A stretch of 64,000 nt of DNA from Candidatus Desulforudis audaxviator MP104C (lineage in GTDB: Bacteria; Bacillota; Desulfotomaculia; Desulfotomaculales; Desulforudaceae). The stretch is from NCBI RefSeq assembly GCF_000018425.1, contig NC_010424.1, positions 1 through 64,000 of the forward strand, in the 5' to 3' direction. Below, one piece after another: positions 24,564 through 33,608 of this stretch. Numbering within the stretch: position 1 is the stretch's first letter; each line of letters starts with the position of its first letter. The position numbers and the translations under genes were made by a program. The notes beneath the pieces were generated by a model. It made no database searches. It saw only the letters and a program-made list of their open reading frames with translations, and had not been told where the DNA came from.

Positions 24564-25625
24564 ATGCAGAAGATGGTGGTTCAATTGAAAAAAACTGATT
24601 GGTACGACCGCTTTTTTAGTCAGCGCAAAATACTGGTCACCGGTGGCACGGGTTCCATCGGATCGGAACTGGTAAAAAGCCTGTTGCATCATGGCGTTAC
24701 CCGAGTGGTAGTCCTGAGTAAAGACGACAGCAAGCAGTACATGATGAAACAGAGGCTGATCTCCAAGGAAAACATTTCCTTTATCCTGGGAGATGTTAGG
24801 GAATACGAAACTTTGAAGGAAGCGACCAGGGGTATGGACCTGGTTTTTCATACAGCCGCCTTGAAGCAAATCGGCATCTGTGAAGATAATCCCAAGGAAG
24901 CGATACTGACCAATACCATGGGCACTGTCAATATTATTAGAGCGTGCCTGGAGAACAGGGTTCAGAAACTGATTAATATCAGTACCGATAAGGCAGTACA
25001 TCCCACCAGTATCATGGGCGCCACCAAGTTCTTATCGGAGAAGCTGATCCAGGAGGCCTCCCGCAGGCCGGACGTGCAAACCAGATTCTGCTCGATACGC
25101 TTCGGCAATGTCCTTAACTCCAGGGGTTCGGTTATCCCCTTGTGGCTTGAACAGTACCGCTCTGGTCAACCGCTGCAAGTTACTGATTTGGCCATGACCC
25201 GTTTTGCCATGACCATCCCACAGGCGGTTGAGTTAATCAAAGAATCTGCTTTCCTTTGTCAGGGAGGAGAGACATTTATCTTTAAAATGAAAAGCGTGCG
25301 CTTGGGTGACTTGGTGCAAGCCATGAAAGCCGTGCTTTCAGATTGCAACATGAACGGAGCCCAGTTCGTGCTAACCGGACCGCGGCCGGGAGAAAAGAGC
25401 TTTGAACAATTGCTTTTTGCAGACGAAGCAAAACGCTTGTTTGAAAATGAACAGCTATACGTGGTTTTGCCCCATCAGAGCAGCAGTACCCCCCAGGCCC
25501 GCTTTAAACGGGCACGTCACAATGAGTACCGCTCTGATTTGGCTCAAAAATGGAGCGTACCTGAATTAGTGGCCTTACTCCGTCCGGTAATAAAACAGTC
25601 CCTGGGAGATGAAACAAATGGATGA
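24564..25625 (+). CDS. UDP-GlcNAc 4,6-dehydratase family protein (LegB/PseB/CapD type)
   Basis: An extended SDR enzyme of 353 residues. The NAD site is VTGGTGSIGSELVKSLL near residue 25. The active-site region is NISTDKAVHPTSIMGATKFLSE near residue 145, where the usual YxxxK tyrosine is replaced by Met, as in the CapD/FlaA1 class. FGNVLNSRGSVIPLW near 175 is diagnostic. It should make a 4-keto-6-deoxy sugar nucleotide, the first step of legionaminic or pseudaminic acid. The start is uncertain (ATG 24564, ATG 24573 or TTG 24585). It leads the rightward operon. Confidence 0.9.
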   Translation: MQKMVVQLKKTDWYDRFFSQRKILVTGGTGSIGSELVKSLLHHGVTRVVVLSKDDSKQYMMKQRLISKENISFILGDVREYETLKEATRGMDLVFHTAALKQIGICEDNPKEAILTNTMGTVNIIRACLENRVQKLINISTDKAVHPTSIMGATKFLSEKLIQEASRRPDVQTRFCSIRFGNVLNSRGSVIPLWLEQYRSGQPLQVTDLAMTRFAMTIPQAVELIKESAFLCQGGETFIFKMKSVRLGDLVQAMKAVLSDCNMNGAQFVLTGPRPGEKSFEQLLFADEAKRLFENEQLYVVLPHQSSSTPQARFKRARHNEYRSDLAQKWSVPELVALLRPVIKQSLGDETNG

Positions 25626-26319
25626 TTCGCCAAGAGTAATCGCCTTTATCCCCGCCAGAGGCGGGAGTAAGGGCCTTCCCCGCAAGAACATAAGAACTCT
25701 GGCTGGAAAGCCCTTGCTGGCCTGGACGGTGGACCTGGCCCGGAGTATGGCGGCAATCGACCGGGTGGTGGTCTCTACCGATGACCCCGAAATAGCTGAG
25801 GTGTCACGGTCTTATGGTGCAGAGATACTCTGGCGGCCCGGTCATCTGGCGGGAGACGATGCGCTACCCGCCGATGTGGTTAGGGATGCCATTAGGCGGT
25901 TCCGGGAGACAGGGGTAAGGGAGGCCATAATGGTATACCTTCAGCCGACCAGTCCACTGCGGGAAAGAAAAGACATTACGGCTTGCCTGAAGCTACTGCA
26001 CAACGGGTACAACTCGGCGGCGACCTTTACGGAAGCGGCGCTCCATCCTTACCAGGCCTGGCGAATCTCAGGCGGCAAGCCATTCCTCTTTGTAGATGGA
26101 TTCAATCCGTGGCGGATGCGGCAGCGGTTGGAGAAGGCATACCAGTTGAACGGGGCCGTTTACGCTTTCTGGATGAACAGCTTTCCGGGCCGCGGCTTTT
26201 CAATGCTGCCTGAACCCTGCGGTGCGGTGCTCATGCCGAAGGAGCGATCCATAGATATCGACGATATGCTGGATTTTGAGCTTGTTGAAATACTGATCTC
26301 TGGGAGAGCGTCCAAATGA
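25618..26319 (+). CDS. neuA: CMP-nonulosonic acid cytidylyltransferase (NeuA/LegF/SpsF type)
   Basis: It activates the 9-carbon acid with CTP to the CMP-sugar used by transferases. The N-terminal motif IPARGGSKGLPRKNIRTLAG is the cytidylyltransferase signature; YLQPTSPLRERKDI lies near residue 107 and DIDDMLDFELVEI at the C terminus. ATG 25618 has 11-bp spacing to GGGAG; ATG 25609 is too close. It overlaps the dehydratase gene by 8 bp and the next gene by 4 bp, so it is tightly coupled. Confidence 0.92.
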   Translation: MDDSPRVIAFIPARGGSKGLPRKNIRTLAGKPLLAWTVDLARSMAAIDRVVVSTDDPEIAEVSRSYGAEILWRPGHLAGDDALPADVVRDAIRRFRETGVREAIMVYLQPTSPLRERKDITACLKLLHNGYNSAATFTEAALHPYQAWRISGGKPFLFVDGFNPWRMRQRLEKAYQLNGAVYAFWMNSFPGRGFSMLPEPCGAVLMPKERSIDIDDMLDFELVEILISGRASK

Positions 26320-27353
26320 TCACCCCTAAACACAGCCGGAAAACGCGGGTTTGTTCCGGGACTGAGCGCATCAAAAAGCCGGCCGTGATCGCTGTAATCG
26401 GATCGGGGGTGATCGGGCGGCGCCACCTGGAAGCGCTGTCACTGATGGACCGGCCCGTGACCCTGGAAGTAGTTGATCCTTCAGCAGAAGCGCTGCTGAA
26501 AGCAGAGCGGGCGCTCCAAGAAGCGGGTTTACCGCGACGAACCATCACCGTGCGCTACCGCCATAACCTGGAAGGGCTTCCCTCCAAGCTGGACCTGGCC
26601 GTGGTAGCGGTTAAGGCTGATGTGCGCCGCTTGGTGCTGGAGGATCTTTTGGCCAGGGTTACGGTACCGTATCTGGTTTTGGAGAAGATACTCTTTCAGA
26701 AGCTTCCCGATTACGGCCGGATCCGGGAGTTGCTTGGGCGGAACGGGGTAAAGGCCTGGGTCAACTGCCCCTTGCGGGCGATGGCCTTTTTCAAGCTGCT
26801 GCGGCGAAAAACAGAAGGTCTTCCTTTGAATTACTCATTTTGCGCCTCGCACCTGGGCCTGGGATGTAACAGCATCCACCACCTGGATCTGTTTGTTTTC
26901 CTGAGCGGCCGGAATGATATCATCCTGGATGCAAGCTTGCTCGATCAGGAATTAGCTGCGGCCAAACGGCCCGGCTTTGTCGAATTCACCGGCACCCTGA
27001 CTGCGCGGAATGGCAAAGGGGGTACTGTGCGGATTACCTCTTACCGTCGGGGCTCGGCCCCCCCCATGCTCACCATTTTCTGTGAGTCGATACGGTTTAT
27101 CTACCGGCTGAACGAGCAGACGGCATGGGTGGCCGAACCACGGTCGGGCTGGCGCTGGCGCGCTGTGCCTCTGCCTTTTCCCAAGCAGAGCCGGCTTACC
27201 CACCTCGTGGCCAGACAAATCTTGAACGAAGGGGTGTCTGATTTGCCGACCTTTGAAGAGTCAGCACGGCTTCATGTACTTCTCCTGCAGGCTTTGTTAC
27301 CGAAAACCGGCCGGCGGGAATGGGAAGAAGAGGGATTATGCCCGATCACTTGA
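26316..27353 (+). CDS. Gfo/Idh/MocA-type oxidoreductase (first)
   Basis: A 345-residue protein with an N-terminal Rossmann site VIAVIGSGVIGRRHLEAL near residue 26 and a motif VLEKILFQK near residue 122, where the family usually has EKP. The C-terminal half should carry the sugar-binding beta-sheet. Family members reduce or oxidise nucleotide sugars or free sugars. The dinucleotide lysine region is present but unusual (EKI, not EKP), so catalysis should be checked. It probably modifies the sugar made by this operon. Confidence 0.82.
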   Translation: MITPKHSRKTRVCSGTERIKKPAVIAVIGSGVIGRRHLEALSLMDRPVTLEVVDPSAEALLKAERALQEAGLPRRTITVRYRHNLEGLPSKLDLAVVAVKADVRRLVLEDLLARVTVPYLVLEKILFQKLPDYGRIRELLGRNGVKAWVNCPLRAMAFFKLLRRKTEGLPLNYSFCASHLGLGCNSIHHLDLFVFLSGRNDIILDASLLDQELAAAKRPGFVEFTGTLTARNGKGGTVRITSYRRGSAPPMLTIFCESIRFIYRLNEQTAWVAEPRSGWRWRAVPLPFPKQSRLTHLVARQILNEGVSDLPTFEESARLHVLLLQALLPKTGRREWEEEGLCPIT

Positions 27354-27426
27354 CCGGCCGATTCCGCCCGGTGCTGCTGCCTTGTATGTTGTTTTACGGA
27401 AACAGCGCCCTAATTTCACACGGGGA

Positions 27427-28917
27427 GTGATTCCGCTGTACGGGTCTGTGCTACTGAAACCACATCATGTTCTGTGCTACGGATGGACCAAGGAGTTTTT
27501 CGAAGCATTTTCATCATTAAAGTATTCAGGAATTGAGCTGCCGCTCACGTTACTGAGGCACTACCATAAGTATATCGCGCCCTTGGTCGACCGGAACCTG
27601 AGCAATCAGCCTCTGATCAGTCAGTTGCAGAAAAAGCACGGCCTTTACAGTTTCAGGGATGTCCAGAAGGCCCTGGAGCGAAGGCCGACTGTCAGGCTGG
27701 ACCTATCCAGAGACAGTAAAAGGAATATGTTAGCCGTGCATACACGGCAGGCACAGTTTCTTCCTTTTGTTCTGGACCGTTTCCCCAACGCTGATGTACT
27801 GGTTATTCTATGGTCCTCCCGGGAAGAGGTTTTTTTGCCCGACCGTGAACTGCCCCGGTCTTACCGGGTGTTCAAAGTCTTGGATGAGGTATCGAAAGCA
27901 CATCCGGATCCACGCGCGATATTGACTGTGATGACAAAAGCGGACTTGCTCCTGCAAAAGCATACAAAACACATGGTCTTCGGTCAGCCCGTGTTCAAGG
28001 TGTGGCTTCGTAAACTGCTGCTGGTTTCCATCAAGATGGTTCACGTGATGACGCGGATGTTTCTGGAAAACCCGATCAAGGTGATACTGAGTAACGGGGA
28101 GATCGCGAATCCGGGTCTGACCCTCTCCCTTTTGGCGGCTCAGTACAATCTTCCCTTCGTAAACGCGTTGACCAGCCTAATTACAGACCGGAACTTAATT
28201 CCCACCAGAGCCGCCTATTATTGTGTTTGGGGGGAGTATTACCGGGCCTGGTTGGAGAAAAGAGGTATTGAAGCCTCCAAAATCATCTTGACAGGAAACC
28301 TGCGCTTCGAATATGATCGACACCCCAGCAGCTTCAGCAGACAATCCATCCAATCACTGCTGAATTACCCCGAAAACAATCTGGTTTTCATGTACACAAC
28401 TCAACCCTTCTCCGACAAAGTCAAACGCGCTGTGACCCAATGGATTAATCAGGCAGTCACCGACCACCCGGTAACGGTACTCATTAAGCCTCATCCTTAC
28501 GATAAGTTCGATTATGGTCCATTTACCAAAACGGGCCGCATTGTTATAGTGCCGGAGTCGCTCAAGCTGTATGATTTGTTGCCGAACATCGATTTTATCA
28601 TGACCATATCTTCAGACACGGCTATTGAGGCGGCACTTCTGCAAAAGGGTATTATTGTTCTTCAGCCTGAACTACCCTATCATTTTGATCTCAATAATAA
28701 CGATTTTCACTCTTTTCTGACCAGATGCCAGGCCGGCTTTGTTGCTTCTTCACCAAAAAGCTTACGCAACATTTTAGCCGATCTCTGTCGGAGTGAGGAA
28801 ATGCGCAACAATCTACATGCAATGGGGCAAAAATTCCTTAACAATACCATCCGGAATGGCACTTTATCCACGCCGTCTAAAGATATGTATCAATTCATAA
28901 AGACAATACTTAATTAA
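27427..28917 (+). CDS. GT-B-like surface carbohydrate protein, paralog 1
   Basis: About 496 residues, and the first of three tandem relatives (also at 28947 and 31450). The N-terminal half is unfamiliar, with GWTKEFFEAFSSLKYSGIEL near its start. The C-terminal half has VLIKPHPYD, ESLKLYDLLPNIDFIMTIS and SSDTAIEAALLQKGII, the pattern of GT-B transferases of the CDP-glycerol/KpsC type. The paralogs start TTG-TAC-GGG. Here the equivalent codon is CTG 27436, 8 bp after GGGGAG; GTG 27427 overlaps the ribosome site. Lower G+C than the chromosome suggests transfer. A glycosyl- or phosphotransferase role is inferred. Confidence 0.72.
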   Translation: MIPLYGSVLLKPHHVLCYGWTKEFFEAFSSLKYSGIELPLTLLRHYHKYIAPLVDRNLSNQPLISQLQKKHGLYSFRDVQKALERRPTVRLDLSRDSKRNMLAVHTRQAQFLPFVLDRFPNADVLVILWSSREEVFLPDRELPRSYRVFKVLDEVSKAHPDPRAILTVMTKADLLLQKHTKHMVFGQPVFKVWLRKLLLVSIKMVHVMTRMFLENPIKVILSNGEIANPGLTLSLLAAQYNLPFVNALTSLITDRNLIPTRAAYYCVWGEYYRAWLEKRGIEASKIILTGNLRFEYDRHPSSFSRQSIQSLLNYPENNLVFMYTTQPFSDKVKRAVTQWINQAVTDHPVTVLIKPHPYDKFDYGPFTKTGRIVIVPESLKLYDLLPNIDFIMTISSDTAIEAALLQKGIIVLQPELPYHFDLNNNDFHSFLTRCQAGFVASSPKSLRNILADLCRSEEMRNNLHAMGQKFLNNTIRNGTLSTPSKDMYQFIKTILN

Positions 28918-28946
28918 GGTTGTGTTTCCAAAAGAGGTAGATACGG

Positions 28947-30455
28947 TTGTACGGGGAAGATACGCTTAACGCGCATAATCTCCTGCGCTACGGCTGGACC
29001 AAAGAATTCGTGGAAGCTTTTTCTTCACTCAGATATTCGGGATTGGAATTGCCGCTTACCTTGCTTCGGAATTACCACCTGCATATTGCGTCGCTGGTCG
29101 ATCAGAATCTGACCAATCAGCCTCTGATCAGTCAGTTACAGGATACGCACGGTCTTTATTCCGTTCGCGATGCGCAGAAAGCCCTGGAGAGAAGGCCGTC
29201 CGTTGTGCAGGACTTATCGCAAGACAGTGGCAGAAACATGTTAGCAGTTCAATCCAGATTTGTTCGTTTTGTCCTGGATCGCTTTCCCGATGCTAAAGTA
29301 TCGATTATTCTAAGAAATCCGCAGGAAGAAATATTTGTGCGTGATCAGAAAATGCCTCCTTCTTACCGGGTTTTTGATTATGCAAAGGCGTTAAAGGAAG
29401 CGCGTCCGAATCAGCAGGCGGTATCGGCGGTATTAACAGAAGCAAACCTGCTCATACGAAAATATACAAAACACCTGGTTTTCGGCCGACCGGAGTTCCG
29501 GACATGGCTCCGAAAAGCGCTGCTGTTTTCCGTGAAAGCTGTTGGTATGATGAACCGGGTTTTCCTGGAAGAACCGATCCGGGTCATCCTAAGTGAGGCG
29601 GAGCTTGTAAACCCCGATATCACAATGTCTCTTCTCGCGGCACGCTACAACCTTCCCTTCGTAAACGCGCCGCTTGTTCTGAATACGGATCGCAACTTGA
29701 TTCCCACCAGGGCCGCTTATCACTGTGCCTGGGGGGAGAATTACCGCACCTGGTTGGAGAGAAGAGGTATTCCCGCTTCTAGAATAATCTGCACGGGAAA
29801 CTTGCGGTTCGAGTATGACCGGCACCCCAAAAACCTGGACAGAAAGACAATGGCCTCACAACTTGATTTCCCGGAAGACAACTACATTGTTGCCTACACA
29901 ACCCAAAAACTTCCGGAAGAAGTCAATCGTGCTGTGGTTGAATGGATCAAACATGCAATCTCCGGTCAGCCGGTTACCGTGCTAATCAAGCGGCACCCCA
30001 GCGATAAGACGGACTATCATCCATTTACTGGAACGGGTCGGATCATTGAAGTGCCGGAATCAATCAAGTTGTACGATTTACTGGCGAACATCGATTTCAT
30101 TATGACAATATCTTCAAATACGGCTATCGAGGCCGCACTGCTGGGGAAGGGAATAATTGTCGTACAACCGGAGCTGCCCTACCAATATGACCGCCATGAC
30201 AATGAATACCACTCGCATTTGGTCAAAGCGAAGGCAGGCCTTGTCGCTTCATCCCCGGAGCGGTTGCAGAATTGCATTGCCGAGCTTTGCTCCAGCGAAC
30301 GATTGCGTAGGCACGTGCATAAGATGGCGCAAGAATTCTTGTCTAAAACCATCCATAAAAGCACTTTGTCCACTCCATCACAAGACATGTATCGGTTCAT
30401 AAAGACCCTGCTTGAAGAAGACGCCGGCACAGGGGTGTTTACACATGATAGGTAA
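28947..30455 (+). CDS. GT-B-like surface carbohydrate protein, paralog 2
   Basis: A 502-residue paralog, 29 bp after paralog 1. Conserved blocks are RYGWTKEFVEAFSSLRYSG (residues 14-32), NLIPTRAAYHCAWGENY near 260, TGNLRFEYDRHP near 285, VLIKRHPSDK near 345 and SSNTAIEAALLGKGIIVVQPE near 400. In the KPHP motif the first residues are KRHP, a change in a likely donor-binding loop. It starts TTG 28947 behind AGAGGTAG. It overlaps the next gene by 11 bp. Function inferred as for paralog 1. Confidence 0.72.
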   Translation: MYGEDTLNAHNLLRYGWTKEFVEAFSSLRYSGLELPLTLLRNYHLHIASLVDQNLTNQPLISQLQDTHGLYSVRDAQKALERRPSVVQDLSQDSGRNMLAVQSRFVRFVLDRFPDAKVSIILRNPQEEIFVRDQKMPPSYRVFDYAKALKEARPNQQAVSAVLTEANLLIRKYTKHLVFGRPEFRTWLRKALLFSVKAVGMMNRVFLEEPIRVILSEAELVNPDITMSLLAARYNLPFVNAPLVLNTDRNLIPTRAAYHCAWGENYRTWLERRGIPASRIICTGNLRFEYDRHPKNLDRKTMASQLDFPEDNYIVAYTTQKLPEEVNRAVVEWIKHAISGQPVTVLIKRHPSDKTDYHPFTGTGRIIEVPESIKLYDLLANIDFIMTISSNTAIEAALLGKGIIVVQPELPYQYDRHDNEYHSHLVKAKAGLVASSPERLQNCIAELCSSERLRRHVHKMAQEFLSKTIHKSTLSTPSQDMYRFIKTLLEEDAGTGVFTHDR

Positions 30456-31446
30456 GGTCGGAACCAGGAATCACGCCAAGATGGGTGTTTCTAATCCTTC
30501 TCCGGTTTTACTGGTGGGAACCGGGCGCATGGCGGTGGAGTACGCCCGTGTTTTAGCCGCGCTGCAGCAACCCTTTATCGCGGTGGGGAGGGGCGCCGTT
30601 TCAGCGGAACGGTTCTCAGCTCAAACGGGAGAGCCGGCGTACACCGGGGGACTGGAGAGGTGGCTGAATGGAAGGCGGAACGTACCAGGAGAGGCCATTG
30701 TCGCCGTTAACGTGGAGCAACTCGCCCGGGCGGTGGAGCAGCTGCTGCTTCGGGGGGTGAAAAAGGTCCTGGTGGAAAAGCCGGGGGGGCTGCATGCCGG
30801 GGAAATATGCCGCACCAGCAACCTGGCGAGCAGGAGAAAGGCGGCCGTTTTTGTGGCCTACAACCGGCGCTTTTACGCGTCTGTAAAACGGGCCCGGGAG
30901 CTGATAGCCGAGGACGGGGGAGTTCGCTCCTTTTCTTTCGAGTTCACTGAACTAAGCCAGAAGGTGGAGGCATCGAAGAACAGTGCAGCAATAAAAGAAA
31001 ACTGGCTGCTCGCCAACTCCACGCACGTCATCGACCTGGCCTTCCACCTGGGCGGAGCCCCCGCGCGGTTAAACTGTTTTACGGCGGGAAGTACCTCATG
31101 GCACCCGGCAGGGGCGGTCTTCGCCGGTGCCGGTGTCACCTCGAAGGGAGCCCTTTTTACCTGCCGGGCGGACTGGGGCGCACCGGGAAACTGGAGCGTG
31201 GAAATGCTGACCCGAAAAAGGCGGTTGTTTCTGGCTCCCCTGGAAGAGCTCTATGAGCAACGCGAATCCTTGGGTGAAAAGAGAAAAGTGCCCTTGGATG
31301 ACCGGCCTGACCGGGAGTATAAGCCCGGGATTTACCGCATGACCCGGGCCTTCCTGTACGGCAAAGACCTTGGTTTTTTGCCGACAATCCAGGAGCAATG
31401 TTCAAAGGCCGAGGGCCTGTACCTGAGCATATTAAAGGGAGAGTAA
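30445..31446 (+). CDS. Gfo/Idh/MocA-type oxidoreductase (second)
   Basis: About 333 residues. The Rossmann site VLLVGTGRMAVEYARVLAAL is near residue 19, and VLVEKPGGLHAGEI near residue 108 is the classical EKP motif. The active-site His may be in NSTHVIDLAFHLGG near residue 190. It is distant from the first oxidoreductase of this operon. ATG 30445 with AGGGGTG is preferred over TTG 30412. It probably acts on the same glycan precursor pathway; the substrate is unknown. Confidence 0.82.
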   Translation: MIGKVGTRNHAKMGVSNPSPVLLVGTGRMAVEYARVLAALQQPFIAVGRGAVSAERFSAQTGEPAYTGGLERWLNGRRNVPGEAIVAVNVEQLARAVEQLLLRGVKKVLVEKPGGLHAGEICRTSNLASRRKAAVFVAYNRRFYASVKRARELIAEDGGVRSFSFEFTELSQKVEASKNSAAIKENWLLANSTHVIDLAFHLGGAPARLNCFTAGSTSWHPAGAVFAGAGVTSKGALFTCRADWGAPGNWSVEMLTRKRRLFLAPLEELYEQRESLGEKRKVPLDDRPDREYKPGIYRMTRAFLYGKDLGFLPTIQEQCSKAEGLYLSILKGE

Positions 31447-31449
31447 TCA

Positions 31450-32919
31450 TTGTACGGGGACGAGAGACTGAACCCCCACCATGTCCTGCGGTACGCATTG
31501 ACCAAGGAGTTCGTGGAAACCTTTTCTTTTCTAAAATCCTCCGGGATAGAACTCCCACTGACGCTGGTGAGAGACTATCACATGCATATCAGGAGTTTCG
31601 TGGATCAAAACCTTAGTAATTGGAATCTGATCCGGCAGCTCCAGAAGAGACACGGTTTATACACCATCGGGGATGTACAGAGAGTACTGGAAAGAAGGCC
31701 TCCGGTGATTGAGGACCTTTCCCAGGACAGCGCAAGGGATATACTGGTCGCGCAGGTGCAGTACATACCCTTTACTTTAGACCGTTTTCCCCGTTCCAAG
31801 GTGCTGACTATTGCATATTCCACCCGGGATGAGCAAATGGCCGACCGCCATCTCTCAGAGTTTTACCGGGTTTTCAGGGTTAGAAGAGAGATTGAAAACG
31901 CGCAGCCGGACCGGTTGAAGGTGGCGGCGTTACTTAAAAAACTAGACCCGGTACTGTTCCGCCTGCAGCATCACCCGGTTTTCAGCACAACGGAATTCCG
32001 GTTGTGGTTCCGCCGGTTGCTGATCTCTTCCGTGAAACTGGTTCACGTCCTTGACCGGATGATTCTGGACTACCCCGTTAGGGTGATCCTCTGCAACGTG
32101 GAGGCGGTAAACCCGGGAACCACTCTCTCCCTGCTGGCGGCACTGTACAACCTCGATTTCATTAACGCTCCCACTCACGTCATCACGAATCGCAACCTGA
32201 TTCCCACCAGGGCCACATACCACTGTGCCTGGGGGGAATACTACCGGGACTGGCTGGAAAAACGCGGGATTGACCCTGCCCGCATCATTTGTACCGGGAA
32301 CCTGCGTTTCGAGTATGAATTCCACCCCGCCAGCCTGGACAGGAATACTTTGGCGTCTCAGCTTGATTATCCCGCAGAAAATTTCGTGGTTCTATTTACT
32401 TCCCAGCCCTTTTCCCGGGAGGTTAACGAAGAGCTGGCCCGATGGATTGAACAGGCGGTAATCGGTAACCCGGTGACGGTGCTGATCAAACCCCACCCCA
32501 GCGACACTACAAATTACGCCCCTTTTACCAGGACAGGGAGCATTATGGTAGTGCCGGAATGGGCTAAGCTACCGGACCTGTTGCCGAACATAGATTTTTT
32601 AATGACCATATCCTCCAGCACCGCTATTGAAGGAGCGTTGAGGGGGAAAGGGCTGATCGTCCTGCAACCTGCACTCCCATACCATTATGAAACAAACAAC
32701 AATGACATTAACGCCTTCCTGGTCCGTTCCAGAGCGGGTTTTGTGGCTTCTTCACCGCAGCAGTTAGCAAGAATAATCTCCAGGCTGTGTCACAGTGAAC
32801 GCTGGCGCAAAAGGCTGCATATGATGACACAAGCTTTTCTCGAGAAAACCATTCATAAAGGAGTCTACTCAAATCCGTCAGGCGACATATACCAACTCAT
32901 AAAGAACTTGCTTGGGTAA
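31450..32919 (+). CDS. GT-B-like surface carbohydrate protein, paralog 3
   Basis: A 489-residue third copy, separated from paralog 2 by the oxidoreductase. It starts TTG-TAC-GGG behind GGGAGAG. The blocks are the same: RYALTKEFVETFSFLKSSG, NLIPTRATYHCAWGEYY, TGNLRFEYEFHP, VLIKPHPSD and SSSTAIEGALRGKGLIVLQP. The C terminus again ends in a Ser/Thr-Pro-Ser then YQLIKNLL pattern. Three diverged copies suggest three different acceptors or linkages in one polymer. The function is inferred. Confidence 0.72.
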   Translation: MYGDERLNPHHVLRYALTKEFVETFSFLKSSGIELPLTLVRDYHMHIRSFVDQNLSNWNLIRQLQKRHGLYTIGDVQRVLERRPPVIEDLSQDSARDILVAQVQYIPFTLDRFPRSKVLTIAYSTRDEQMADRHLSEFYRVFRVRREIENAQPDRLKVAALLKKLDPVLFRLQHHPVFSTTEFRLWFRRLLISSVKLVHVLDRMILDYPVRVILCNVEAVNPGTTLSLLAALYNLDFINAPTHVITNRNLIPTRATYHCAWGEYYRDWLEKRGIDPARIICTGNLRFEYEFHPASLDRNTLASQLDYPAENFVVLFTSQPFSREVNEELARWIEQAVIGNPVTVLIKPHPSDTTNYAPFTRTGSIMVVPEWAKLPDLLPNIDFLMTISSSTAIEGALRGKGLIVLQPALPYHYETNNNDINAFLVRSRAGFVASSPQQLARIISRLCHSERWRKRLHMMTQAFLEKTIHKGVYSNPSGDIYQLIKNLLG

Positions 32920-32924
32920 GACGG

Positions 32925-33578
32925 GTGCCAGGGGTGCTGGGTGTGATCGGTATCGTTGGAACCGGGGGACACGCCAAGGTGGTTGTCGATATTTTTAATC
33001 GCCGCGGCAGAGGCGGTTTTGTGTTTTTTGACAGCAATCCCCCATCTATAGATAGAAGCTATTTCCATGGTCCAGTGCACTATGATTCCCCGGAAAATCT
33101 CAGTAGTTTTATACATCTGGTGGAAGGATGGCATGTTGCCATCGGCGATCCCGCGCAAAGAAAAAACAAGCTTGAACAGATTATGGGAATGGGGGCAAAA
33201 CTTCTTAGCGCCATACACGACGGCAGCATTATTGCCGATGATGCCATCATTGGAGACGGTACGGCGATTATGGCGGGTGCGGTGATAAATCCCTGCACGA
33301 ACATCGGCCGGGGGTGCATCATAAACACCGCCGCCGGCGTGGACCACGATTGTCAAATCTCGGATTACGTTAATATAGGACCCGGCTGCAGGTTGGCCGG
33401 CGGCGTGCATATCGGCAAGTTGACTAATCTGGGCCTGGGAGCCGTGGTGATCCCCGGGATAAGAATCGGTCGCAACTGTATCATCGGTGCGGGTGCGGCG
33501 GTCATATTCGATATTCCCGATAACAGTGTAGCTGTGGGTGTACCGGCCCGAATCATAAAAACCAAGTCCAACCCGTAA
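32925..33578 (+). CDS. NeuD/PglD/LegH-type sugar acetyltransferase
   Basis: A 217-residue left-handed beta-helix acyltransferase. The N terminus IGIVGTGGHAKVVVDIFNRR binds the sugar nucleotide. Hexapeptide repeats run from about residue 95 to 205 (IGDGTAIMAGAVINP, IGKLTNLGLGAVVIPGIRIG). The catalytic His lies in AAGVDHDCQISDYVNIGPG near residue 140. In a legionaminic pathway it would acetylate the 4-amino group after LegC. GTG 32925 follows paralog 3 by 5 bp. It faces the convergent aminotransferase gene. Confidence 0.88.
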   Translation: MPGVLGVIGIVGTGGHAKVVVDIFNRRGRGGFVFFDSNPPSIDRSYFHGPVHYDSPENLSSFIHLVEGWHVAIGDPAQRKNKLEQIMGMGAKLLSAIHDGSIIADDAIIGDGTAIMAGAVINPCTNIGRGCIINTAAGVDHDCQISDYVNIGPGCRLAGGVHIGKLTNLGLGAVVIPGIRIGRNCIIGAGAAVIFDIPDNSVAVGVPARIIKTKSNP

Positions 33579-33608
33579 CGATACTTGGAACGAGTACCCA
33601 TACCAGTG

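Noticed and set aside
22313-25625. Pseudaminic acid or plain sialic acid (Neu5Ac) pathway
   Set aside because: A NeuC-type hydrolase in place of PseG argues against pseudaminic acid, and the dehydratase, aminotransferase and acetyltransferase are not needed for Neu5Ac. Neither is excluded without biochemistry.
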